From contig ML679961.1 of NCBI GenBank assembly GCA_007922225.1, positions 4,479,295-4,543,294 on the forward strand: a stretch of 64,000 bases of DNA. The letters are read 5' to 3'. The DNA comes from Emydura subglobosa. Its lineage: Eukaryota > Chordata > Testudines > Chelidae. Numbering within the stretch: position 1 is the stretch's first letter; the number at the start of each line of letters is the position of its first letter. The notes below the pieces were generated by a model that was not told the DNA's origin, made no database searches, and saw only the letters and a program-made list of their open reading frames with translations. Positions 33,101-43,368 of the stretch are shown piece by piece. The translations under genes and the position numbers were made by a program.

Positions 33101-34790
33101 TCAATATATGTTACAATTGCTACAAAATATTATGCACATACATCAACAAATAGCTAATACACTTAATACAAATATTAAAAATATAAATCAGCAATTTGGT
33201 CCCATATTAAGACCCCAAAAATAACAAATTACAAATCAAATGCTATACAAAGTTACAAAAAATTTGCACATTCTTTAAACCCACAATAAATAAAACCTAT
33301 ATTCATAATAAATAAAACTAGCCCCGATATATATCAAATACAAATTAAAAATTAAAAAACATTATATTAATTTCATTCTTTACAGCTTAAAACATAAAAA
33401 ATACCTAAATTATAGGCAAAAACAACAAAGCCTGTGCCCGTAATACATCCTTTAAAGCACCTATTCTAATATTTTTAATCACATTGTTAATTATGCCATA
33501 AATAACCACCCTATATTCAAAAAACCCGTTATTATAATATATCAAGCCTCTTGCCACAACTCATTTCAATTTATTTACTTGCAAAGTAACCGCTGCATAT
33601 CTAAATAGCAAACTAAATGTAATAACCGCCAACTCATATAATTCCTACAAAACCAATAAAATTTACAATACAAAAAAATATAAAATACCACAATACAATT
33701 CCTCTATTATGCCATATAATTTAATAAACCACTAAATAACAACAAATATAAAAATTAAATATATATTATAAATAAATAATACTAATAAAATCTTTAAATC
33801 CTGCTTTTATTTTGTGGATTTTTATGTGTAAATAATTATCACACAAATCCACAAGGGCACACAAAAACACAAAGTAAGAACATACAATATTAAAAAAAAT
33901 ATATAATGTTCTTGCTATTATAATATAAACAAAAACAAAATATACAATCTCAAACAAATATCACAAAATAACACACCTGCCCACTACTGTCTACCAAAAA
34001 AAATGCTTTAAAGTTTAAAATAATAGCTTTTTGTAATTTTAAAAAGTAACCCACAATTAATATCAGCAAAATGAATATCCCCCCACAAAAAAGCCAGCCT
34101 AAATACTTTAATTTATTTACACAAAATAAATTAAACCAAAAAAACCCAAAACAACACACCATTATAATATCAAAATCAATGTAAAATAATTTACAACAAA
34201 GCCAGTTTTAACTATTACTACATAAAATATTCCACCTAATGAAAAAAACACCTGCTACTAAACTAAAAATATATTATCCACAATAAATTTTCATTAATTC
34301 CTCTGTCAGTATGACAATATACATAAACACCTATCAAAATATCATTACACATCGTGCTCCCAAGCCCCAAAAACATATTTAAAAAAATTATGAAAGCCAA
34401 ATACTAAACCCCCCAGAAGGTCACTTTATAAAAACACATATAAATATACAAAATATTAACATATCCCGCCTACTTCCCCATTGCGCACCATTTGTAACAC
34501 CCCAATATAAAAATAGCTTCACTACACAAACACCTAAATAACACACAATGCTAACGCATGTGCACATCCTAAACAAAACGTTAAAAAACCTTTAAAAATA
34601 TATATATATATAAAAGCATCAACAAAAATACTAAATACAATTAATAATTTTTTTAAACAAATAAATTAAGCATTCAAAACAAAACCCTTAAAGCCCTATC
34701 GAATCCCATACTACACACATATTCAGCCTTAAAATATACAAAAACAATTACTTAAAAATATATGAATACCCTAAAAAATAAAAAACACGC
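33101..34790 (+). other. 3' part of the retrovirus, extreme G loss, env not identifiable
   Basis: About 1.7 kb of A-, T- and C-rich sequence with very few G. Position suggests env, but no motif can be named and all frames are closed by stops. A-rich runs at 34771-34787 could be what is left of the polypurine tract. Near 34790 composition returns abruptly to normal ('cgcccctggcctggggacaa') without any LTR-like end. Confidence 0.55.
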
Positions 34791-34909
34791 CCCTGGCCTG
34801 GGGACAAAGAGAAGGGGTGGCTCAGTCCCGTCTGGAGGCCAGTATCGCTCCACCACTCCTTGAGCTTAGTGTGGGATCTGGAAAGCCCATCACACACAGA
34901 CAGGTGTGC

Positions 34910-35012
34910 CCTTGTTTCTGATTGTCGGGGTAGGGATCATGTCTTTCGTTTGCAGAACAGTTGCCACAATGAGGTGCTGATCCCAACCAGGTACTACTGC
35001 AGTACAAGTATC
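34910..35012 (+). mobile_element. L3-type LINE 3' tail
   Basis: 'attgtcggggtagggatcat', 'gtctttcgtttgcagaacag', 'cacaatgaggtgctgatccc' and 'ggtactactgcagtacaagt' follow the L3 3' end in sense orientation, ending in 'acaagtatcg'. Close to the right edge of the retrovirus. Confidence 0.7.
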
Positions 35013-35168
35013 GAGATGTGAACATTACCGAATAATACCGAGATGTGAAGATTAGACTGTCTATTGTTCAGTCCATTCCCTTACAGAAGTAAATGGTTCT
35101 TGGGGAGCAGTGCTGGGAGGACCTGGGACTTCTCTTCACCTTTCTCAATCAGGTGTCATTCCATTAAC

Positions 35169-35292
35169 GTCTACAGCCTTAGGACTTGGGGCTGTGATCC
35201 TGTTAGAACTCATAAAGTAAGTACGACTGAGCCTGGATAGTAGTTGGATGAGGAAAAAGTCCCAAGAAAACCCAGACTCTGCAGGAGGTGCT
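35169..35292 (+). mobile_element. 5S rRNA-derived SINE head or 5S pseudogene
   Basis: The segment aligns with vertebrate 5S rRNA from 'gtctacagcc' at its start to 'ggtgct' at its end over about 124 bases, close to the 120-base gene. The internal control region match is strongest: GCCTGGATAGTAGTTGGATG (35231-35250) agrees with the 5S C-box region at 18 of 20 positions. The rest is well diverged. Amniote genomes contain 5S-derived SINEs, and sequence after 35292 may be the SINE body. A simple 5S pseudogene is the alternative. Confidence 0.65.
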
Positions 35293-37670
35293 CTCACCAG
35301 GTCAGTAGGTAGCCCTCTTTGCTCCATGTACCAGCCAGGGGATTTAGACCGCACTGTGCTCCTGGTGGTACTATCCTTTGGGTGGAATATAAGCATGAGG
35401 TCCGGACCACAGTGGCTCTGTAACAATCACAGCTGTTGTAACGAATGTTAACCTTAATGTCCAGACCAAGGTTAGGTAATCACATTCTGTTTGCATGCAG
35501 TAAATTCACCCTGTGGTTTAAACGAGATAAGAAGTTCTTCACTTCCAAAAGAGTGGTGTATGCTGTTAAGCAGCTGCTGTACTCCACCCCAGGGGTGGCT
35601 GCTGGGTGAAGTGATATGTCCTTATATGGATAGGCAGTAAAGTGCTCCATGTCCCTTCTGGTTAAAGCGTGCTATGTAACTTTAAACTCTTGAAATAAAG
35701 GAGTGGCTCCACTGTTTAATGCTGGCAGAAGCACCAACAGCCTGGATTTAGGCCACGTTATTTTCCAGTCAGGGCAGGAGGTGAGATGGGATTTCTGAGA
35801 TGTGCACAGCAAGATCAGTCACTGTTTTTAATGTGATGTCACTGTAACTAAACGGTCTTTTCTCCTTTGTAAAATAACACGAATGTTGCAAGGTAAACAA
35901 AAAAAAAAGCAAGAGACTCCATTTTAAGACTGAAAATTTAGTTCTTTCCCAAATTAATCTGTTTAAGTTTGTGTGATTAAACAAGAACCATTACTGTATT
36001 TAACCACACTGGGTGGGAAGAGGGGTTGTTCGTGATTTACTATTGTTACACTTCCATACAACAGATTTTTAATTCCGTTTAATGGTTTTTATTGCATCCA
36101 TTTTAGTGATGTTTTCCAGAGGACTTTTTCTCTCTCATTTTCACTGCAACACACACACTGAAGATTGAATAATGGGGAAATTCTTCCGACTCCCTTGTAG
36201 ATACTCTACTCTTTGCAGATGCAGTGTAAGCAACAGCTCTGCACACATCACTTACAAAGTTCAATAACATCATCTGTGAGCAGAAATCCATGATAAGCAC
36301 CCAGTTCTACAACTCTTAAATGTAGTATCACTCCCACAAAATAGTCCCATTGTCTTCAATGGGGCAAGAGAATTACAGCTATCATGCAGTTAAAAGCAGC
36401 ATTTCAATTCAGTTTCTAGGTCTAAAATAAACATTTGATATTACAACAAACAAACCACAGTAAACAAACACAACAAAACCCCCAAAATGTCCACAATTCA
36501 GAAACCATCCTAAGGCTCTCACACTATATTCCAGTAAAAGTCATTTTACTGAGTTGCCTGGAACTGTACCATTCTCCCTGGAAAAATCTGGAGAATGATG
36601 GGTAGTGAGTTCCCATCACTGCTAACTTAATTGATTTTATTATGATTTCTAGAAGCTATTCATGAACAACCACTCTTTCATACTGAATAACGATGCCCTG
36701 CCATGTTAATGAAGATAGTGGCCATCAAGAAGACAACCGAAAGCCTTTTCGAGTATAGCAGACTAGTGCGTCAATATTCAGTCAATACTGTAAACAAACA
36801 AGGCTGTCTTTGTAAATGAAATGGAAACCCAAGACTGCATTATAAGCCTCCTTCATGACTCTGTTGTATAAATCTATCAGTGAGTAATAAGGCAATTGGA
36901 TGATGTTGATGTGCGTTTCCATGGACAATTCATGTGCTCCTTTTTTGCATATCTTGCTTTCATAAGATAATGCTATTTAACAAAAAGTACTCAACTCACA
37001 GACATGAATGTTTCCCATAACCCATTGTTTAAACATTGCAGATAGTTACTCTACTGAATAAGAGAAATATCTACAAGGTTCATTAATGAAGTTCTCAAAG
37101 TGTGAATGTGTTTTTGTTAAGTCAGTCTGAAAGCACAGCAGCATTTCTTTACTGGTTTGTTTACCAATGAATGATGACATGATTTTTATTCATTTAAAAA
37201 CTGATACATTCAATTCAGAGGCTGCAATGTTTTCTGAAAACAAAAGAACAGATCAAACGGCCCCATTCAGTGGCCAGGAAGCAATGCAGTCCATTAGGGA
37301 AAAACTCACCATTGATCCAGTGTCTTATCATTTCTATAACACATGTTATCTAAGGTAAGTGCTTAACTGCTAGCTCTGGCTATGTGCTATAATACTCATT
37401 ATGCCATTCCCGCATCTGGAAGCAGGGGGGAATTACAAAAGGGATTACACAATGTGGTTGGTCTTTAAAAAACCAGCAACAAACAACATAACCCTGGTCA
37501 CCCTCTGCCCATCTCCCGCCACAGCTGAAATGTTATCGGGACCTTTTCAAAATATTGTTCACCCTCTTGGTCACAGTTATGGCAAATGCATCTACCTGCA
37601 TATCAGCTGTGCCTCACTGTTCCAGCACAACTGCAAGAGGTTCCACCAGCCGAGACCCACTGAAGGGTAA
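35293..37670. other. Mostly unrecognised; possible SINE body at the left
   Basis: 35293-35720 might be the body of the 5S-derived SINE, ending near 'cttgaaataaaggagtggct', but I could not match it to a named core domain. The remaining 2 kb is AT-rich and non-coding with no repeat recognised. Confidence 0.4.
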
Positions 37671-37772
37671 GAGTATTATTATTGTTCTTGAATGGTGCTT
37701 AGAAGCCCTCGCTGGTGGGTGGCCACCACAGTAAGAGAAAGTCCTGCCCCCAAAGAGTTGACAGTCTAAGGT
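37671..37772 (-). mobile_element. L3-type LINE 3' tail, antisense
   Basis: 'gagtattattattgttcttg', 'atggtgcttagaagccctcg' and 'tcctgcccccaaagagttga' followed by 'cagtctaagg' are the reverse of the L3 3' end. Confidence 0.7.
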
Positions 37773-37820
37773 TCCCGTTGTGAACAGACTCACACTTGGG
37801 CAGTCAATGGGACCATTCAT

Positions 37821-38088
37821 AGGCCTTGTCTATAATGGCAGCAGCAGATAGGGTATGTGGAGCTACACCCCACAATAAAAGTCTGGTAGTGGGGAACTAA
37901 AAAAAGCAGTGTAAAGACCTGAGAAGCACTGCTTGGGTGTTTAGAGACCCATGAACATACTCTAAAGATCTGGCATGTCTACTCTATTGACTTAAGCCTT
38001 GCCTCCCTGTCTACACTGCTGTTATACCCATGATAGTCAGTGTGCAGTGTTTTTACTCTACACGCCACCGTGAGTGTAGACCTATCCA
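37821..38088. mobile_element. Harbinger-like MITE ('gtctaca' ends)
   Basis: The left end AGGCCTTGTCTATA and right end GAGTGTAGACCTATCC are imperfect inverted copies. Internally 'gtgtaaagacctgagaagca' and 'ccctgtctacactgctgtta' repeat the theme. No transposase. Boundaries are within a few bases. Confidence 0.6.
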
Positions 38089-38836
38089 TATAGTTTAAGG
38101 CCAGAACGAATCGCTGGATCATTCCGTCTGACCTCCTGTATAACACAGGCCCTTAAATTTCACCCAGTTACCCCTGCATTAAGCCCAATGATGTGTATTC
38201 AGGAGAATGACTACCTGCATGACAGAGGGCTAACAGGATCAGCTTCAAGGCTGTGAATCCATTACTGCTAAATGCACAAGTAATATTCGTGTTTGGAAAG
38301 TAACTTTGTATAGATGCACCAGTTATTAACAGGGTTTTATTTGTTGTAGGCAGACCTCAAACAGGTGAGGAGCTTCAGTTCATACACACATCCAGAAGTT
38401 CAAAAGTTTATCCAAACTTCTTGGGTCTTAGAAATGAGTCCACATATCTCATGAGATCAGGATCTCTTTAGAGATCGTGGTAGCTTCTTAGGTTTTGACC
38501 AGTACAGAGTTGCTGAGACAAAAATTGCCTTTCCCATGACGTAGTATTTCTATTTCTGGCCAAAACAAGCAATGCAAAGAATATTTTAACACACCCAACA
38601 ACAAATGTTAATTGCACTTTTTCACCCACCGCAGTGAAAGGTCACATTTTGTTTGAATTTGTGGCAAACGTTTGGTTGTCTCTGATTTTATTTAAACACT
38701 TTCTACCATGCTCTTCTTAGCCTCTCTAAAAATACAGTAAATTTTCACTACAATTAGAGATGCATGAATCACATTGAGACTTTTCTTCAGCCCCTCTCCC
38801 AGCTGCACCAATAACTTGTCTGAATAAAAATTAATA
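38089..38836. other. No recognised feature, short repeat trace at left
   Basis: 38098-38200 contains 'ggccagaacgaatcgctgga' and 'gacctcctgtataacacagg', which look like part of a CR1 3' region in reverse ('tctgacctcctgtataacac' is a common CR1 tail). The remainder is unrecognised. Confidence 0.45.
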
Positions 38837-39436
38837 AACATAAGAACATAAGAAAGGCCATACTGGGTCAGATCAATGGTCCATCCAGTCCAGTATCCCG
38901 TCTTCCGACAGTGGTCAATACCAGGTGCTTCAGAGGGAATGAATAGAACAGGAACCATCATGTGATACATCCCTTGTTGTCCACTCCCAGCTTCTGGCAA
39001 ACAGAGGCTAGGGACACAGAGCATGGGGTTGCATCCCTGATCCTCCTGACCAATAGCCACTGATGGACCTATCCTCCATAAAGGCATCTAATTCTTTTTT
39101 GAACCCAGTTATAGTTCTGGCCTTCACAACATCCCTTGGCAATGAGTTCCACAGGTTGACTGTGTGTTGTGTGAAGAAGTACTTCCTTTTGTTTGTTTTA
39201 AACCTGCTGCCTATTAATTTCATTTGGTGACCCCTGGTTCTTGTGTTATGTAAAGGAGTAAATCACATTTGCTTATTCACTTTTTCCACACCAATCAAGA
39301 TTTTATAGACCTCTATCATATCCCCTCTTAGACATCTCTTTTCCAAGCTGAAAAGTCAGTATTTTTAATCTGTCCTCATACAGAAGCTGTTTCATACCCT
39401 TAATCATTTTCTTGCCCTTCTCTGTACCTTTTAACC
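38837..39436 (-). mobile_element. CR1 LINE 3' fragment, antisense
   Basis: A well preserved 600-bp copy: 'aacataagaacataagaaag', 'gccatactgggtcagatcaa', 'taccaggtgcttcagaggga', 'gacctatcctccataaaggc', 'gaagtacttccttttgtttg' and 'tagacctctatcatatcccc'. The minus-strand frame around 39008-39223 reads [20 protein letters not shown], the CR1 ORF2 C-terminus. This subfamily's text is highly characteristic of turtle genomes. Confidence 0.93.
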
Positions 39437-40389
39437 AAGCTGCAGTTTAAAACAAAGGGAGAAGATGAAAGAAAAAAAAAGAAACAAACACCTCATTTCC
39501 AGCACAAGAAGAAACATGAAAAACTACTTGCACATCTCCACGCATTCAGGACACAGTTCAATGGGCTCAGGTGTCTTGGAAGCCGTAAGATACTTAATAG
39601 TTGTAACGGCAGCAGGAGGACAAGGCTCTGAAGGTCTCTACATCGCTTTTGTACTGTGACTAATGTATGATTTCTTTTACTGCAGGGAGAAATTTTCTCA
39701 AGTATCTGCTCACATGGAATTCTTCAACAGCCCTTGTTATTTTCCACCTTTGCTGCTTTACCAGCAGCAAAGAAAACTGCATGTCCTAAACAGCTGCCAA
39801 ACTTCTTTTCACGAGTAGCTACTTTTTTGAAAGTTGAAAATCTTCTTTAACTTCCCCTCACATTGCCTGGCAGGAGTATGGCTCAGCAAGAGCCTGGGAA
39901 GGGGAAAAGATGGAGCTGCCACATAACCAGCACTGGAGAGGAGATCATACAACCAGCACACGAGGATTCTCCTTTCTAACTCTCAGCGTGGCTCCTGTTC
40001 CCTCGAGAGTGGGCGTCATTCCCACCTCGGAAACACAATCAGCTCCTTTGGGGTTGGTTTAAATAACTGTGGTACCACTTAATCCAACTCCACCTGCCAT
40101 TGCAGAGTATAAAGGATCTAACAACTCCCAACATTTCAGAGGTGGCTACTGTTCCTCCCATTTGTCAAACGCTCACTCGCATGAGGCCTGAGACAAGCCC
40201 ATGAAAATTAGTGAGAATTTTCCCGCTGACTTCAATGAGCTTTGGATCAGGCCCATACTGTCGGTAAGCGCTCCGTGGGGTGTTGCTTTCTGTACATTAG
40301 ACTACCACTGGAAGAGCAACATGCATTGGCAAGTCACTATTGTGGCAAACGACCCTAGTGGGTCTCGTGCTTTTGCCTCTTGTAGTGGG
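39437..40389. other. No recognised feature
   Basis: Non-coding sequence. 'tgagaattttcccgctgact' then 'tcaatgagctttggatcagg' at 40210-40253 is a fragment of a common sauropsid repeat, too short to name. Confidence 0.45.
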
Positions 40390-41330
40390 CCAGGGTGTCA
40401 CCAGTTACCCCGTCTCCCCAGGGAGGGGGGTAGGGACCCAGGCCCACCCGCTATTCCAGGTCCCAGCCCAGGGACCCTATGTGTAGCAGCTTTGTGCTCC
40501 CGGCACCGTGCTCCCAGCTGCAGTCTTTTCCCCTACACTAATTTCCCCTCTCTGTCCTTCTGGCTTCTTGAGCCCGGTACCTTCCTCAGCACTCCTGTCT
40601 GCTCCTCCACACACTCCGCAACCCTTCCTGCTCATTCACACAGCTCGGCACTCCTGCACACGCACGGCACGGCACTCCTACTCCTCCAGCTTGCACCCTA
40701 TCTATCTGGAGCAGAGGATTTTTATGAAGCACCTGTCTGGTCCTTAATTGGCCTCAGCTGCTCCTAATTGCCCCTAATGTCTTCTAGCTAGTCTGCAGGG
40801 AACAGAGGCCTGAGCATTCTGGGGCTTACAGAGCTCCCTTCGAGACACTGCTGGACGAAGTTGCTCCTGCTGTTGCTGTTTGTGGGTCCTGCTGGCCTGC
40901 CTGCCTGCACTTCTCCCCACACCTGTTCATTTACGCACACCCCATCCATGGCCCCATGAAGTCACGGGACCTCCTCGTCAACCTCCTCCTGGCCCTGGCC
41001 AAAATGGCTATCTACAAGACCAGGGAGAGGAGGTTGGCGGGGGGTAGGGGGGGCGCTCTGCAACTGTGGGGACTACTTCCGTTCCCTTGTGCACTCACGC
41101 ATCTGGGCAGAGTTCTTCTGGGTGGGGTCCGCTGGCTCCCTTGACACTTTCCAGGAGCAGTGGGCACTGTCCAGAGTTCTCTGCTTGGTGTCCTGTTCTG
41201 GTACTCTTCGTTTGACCCTGTGACCCCCACGTCCCTCCCTGCTTTTTTCATTAGTTGTCCCCAGTAATTAGTTGTATTCTGGGCTCAGTGGCTCCTCCCC
41301 TTAGACTGGAGGAGGGGCCTCCCTGGTTTA
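40390..41330 (+). mobile_element. Unclassified GC-rich repeat with a coding-like 3' piece
   Basis: The first 500 bases are C-rich and look like LTR or UTR text. The second part has a coding feel in sense orientation: one frame (40956-41144) reads MKSRDLLVNLLLALAKMAIY, then after a frameshift another reads DYFRSLVHSRIWAEFFWVGS and EQWALSRVLCLVS at about 41070-41195. The style (an Ala/Leu-rich helix followed by a W-containing segment) recalls the C-terminus of some LINE ORF2 proteins, but I cannot assign a family. It may equally be an LTR-retrotransposon fragment. Confidence 0.35.
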
Positions 41331-41369
41331 CAAATCGAAGCACACTCCTACTGCTCTGTGCCCTCGCTA

Positions 41370-42390
41370 TATCACAGTATGTACTGCATTACTCCATATC
41401 CAATCTCAACTTGAAAATCTACCTACTGATGAACTGTCTCCCTTCAGCCTATCTACTATCTCAGTCTGTCTTTCTGACATCTCTTCTTGGATGTCCGGTC
41501 ACCATCTTCACCTCATCATGGCCAAAACTGGGCTCTCTCTCTTTTCGCACCAGCCCTATCCTCTTCCCTTTTCTCCATCACTGTGGAGACCACCAACATC
41601 CTCCCAGTCACTCAGGCCACTAACCTGGGTGTCATCTTTCACTTAATCCTCAGACTATACCTACCCATTCCGGCCATTCACAAAACCAGCTGGTTTTACT
41701 TACACACTTTCTCCCTCTGCCCGTTCAGCCAAAACTCTCGTCCAAGCCCTTGTCCCATCAAGCCTTGACTGTCACAACTTCCTTTCCGCTAACCGTGCCC
41801 ACCGCAGACTTGTTCCACTCAGGCCTAATCAGAACGCGGCTGCTAAAATCATCTTGGCTCATCACTTTCACCGTGTCAGCCCCATCTCTGAGTCCCTCTG
41901 TTGGCTGCTACTCCACCTCAGATATGGGTTTATTGTCTTGACCTTTAAGGCCCTTTCAACACATAACCCACCACCTCTTAACTGATCTAGTAATTCATTG
42001 TGACGCTGAGCCCCACAATTGCTCCACTAGCATTTTCAGCCCTTAGCACCTACTGTCAGAGCTTCTCCCCTACACACCTCTATGCTCCGATACATCTAAA
42101 TAGCCACTACCTGATGCTCCTTCAGGCTCAACTCTGCCAAGTCGGCTGCAGAACCCAGCCTGCTGACGGTGGCAAGGCAGGTGATCAGCTGTGACAATTC
42201 CCCTTCCCTTCTCTCCTTTTTCCTGCTCGCTTCCTCCCCACCTTTGATCCATATAACTAAACCCTCCTACAATCACTGTCACTGGAGAAAGCTGCACCAA
42301 TTCTTCACCTCGCTCATTCACTGACGTGTGGTATCCCCTACTCTTCATCTGTGCTTTTTGGTGCTACCATACTATTAATTATTTAACAAC
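41370..42390 (+). mobile_element. L3/L2-type LINE body, sense, decayed
   Basis: Sense-strand text follows a LINE ORF2 C-terminal region: 'catcatggccaaaactgggc', 'taacctgggtgtcatctttc', 'tcaggcctaatcagaacgcg' and 'tcactttcaccgtgtcagcc'. A frame around 41850-41980 reads in the order HHFHRVSPISESLCWL, then FIVLTFKALST, the pattern 'H..PV..SL.WLP...R..FK...L..K' of L2-clade elements. The end at 42355-42390 has an AAC-rich tail. It parallels the copy at 47177-48212. Confidence 0.8.
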
Positions 42391-43368
42391 AACAACGATG
42401 CACAGCATGGGACCAAATTCTGTGGTCATTCATTAAACAGGCCTTCCCCAGAATTCATGGGTGAACATATTTCTGAGGAACCACGTGCAGCAAAATGAGT
42501 AACCAGAAAAGAGCCAGTTAAATGTCTCTTTGCCTTGGGAGGAGGGAGGAGTAAAACTAGAGGCACAAAAAGTAAAAATGTGTCATTTTTGCAATGTGAG
42601 CAGACATGCTGCATTTTGGGCAACACCGAACCATCCTCATTACATTCAATAATGGTAACCACCTGGGAATCCAGGCACTAACATCGTTTCTGAAATTAGC
42701 AGGAGATGGAATCTTTCCCCCTACATAGAAGAGATGGACCCAAATCTGGATTCCCAAAGTGAAGAACTCTGAACTTGGGAAAGGTGGCATCCAGACCAGG
42801 ACCACCAGAATCTAGAGTATCTTCCAGGTTTTGGATCCAGAAACCACAGGGGCATTTTCAAGCTTCCCGATTACAAACCTGCCCCATCCTGTCTGGTTCT
42901 TCTCAAACCCCTTTTCAATTCTTCACCATCCCTCTCCTTACCCCTCCCTCCTATTCATTCACCATTAGGGGTCTTCAAAGAAATGGAGTCCCTCGGCCAT
43001 CCACACCCTCTCCCTAGCAGAAGCTGTCATTCCTCAGAATTGACACTTTTGGGGAGATTACCACGCACATGGATCCTTTCCTCTGCCCCTTCCCAGCCCA
43101 CTGCACACTCCCATGGGGCTTTCTGCTGTGAATGGTAGCTGGTCTGAAGGACATACACATGGGGATTGTTTCTGCACCATTCACGTCAATAATCTATTAC
43201 AGATGGGGCTGGTAGCACTGCCTGTTATTAAGATTGCCCAAAAGTTCCCATTATAAGACCCTGTTTTCAGTTGCTTGTAACTTGGGAAAACATCAGTTGT
43301 TTGCATTGAGGCTAATTTTTAATTTAAGCAAAAATGGGTCAGTTGTCTTCAAGACTGAGGACAGGGAA
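42391..43368. other. No gene recognised
   Basis: Non-coding. 43230-43345 ('agttcccattataagaccct', 'gtttgcattgaggctaattt') may be an extra repeat at the start of the following CR1, but it was not identified. Confidence 0.45.

Larger units (their letters stand above)
27515..34790 (+). mobile_element. Endogenous retrovirus, G-to-A hypermutated, lacking a visible 3' LTR
   Basis: About 7.3 kb in provirus order: 5' LTR, tRNA-Asn-type primer-binding site, gag-like region, protease, reverse transcriptase, RNase H-like region and integrase. The coding strand is strongly G-poor while C is retained: in a hand count of 33541-34200 about 35 G occur in 660 bases, some 29 of them followed by C or T. By contrast 28621-28680 holds 20 G in 60 bases. 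Loss of GG and GA with retention of GC and GT is what minus-strand cytidine deamination by an APOBEC-type enzyme produces. Many Trp codons now read as stops. The retroviral class is unsettled: GR-rich text before protease recalls spuma-like Gag, but this is weak. No frame can encode a functional protein. Confidence 0.88.

Noticed and set aside
33766..34162. Minus-strand Phe-rich frames resembling membrane proteins
   Set aside because: They arise because the plus strand is A-rich after G loss, so the minus strand is T-rich and encodes Phe, Leu, Ile and Tyr by composition.
27515..34790. Simple AT-rich decay or a mitochondrial-derived (NUMT) origin for the G-poor block
   Set aside because: Retroviral order (LTR, primer-binding site, protease, RT, integrase) is readable, and the loss is confined to G before G or A on one strand.
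40201..40767. 188-codon frame
   Set aside because: C-rich sequence reduces stops; it has no domain, no splice context, and low-complexity Ser/Leu/Pro/His text.
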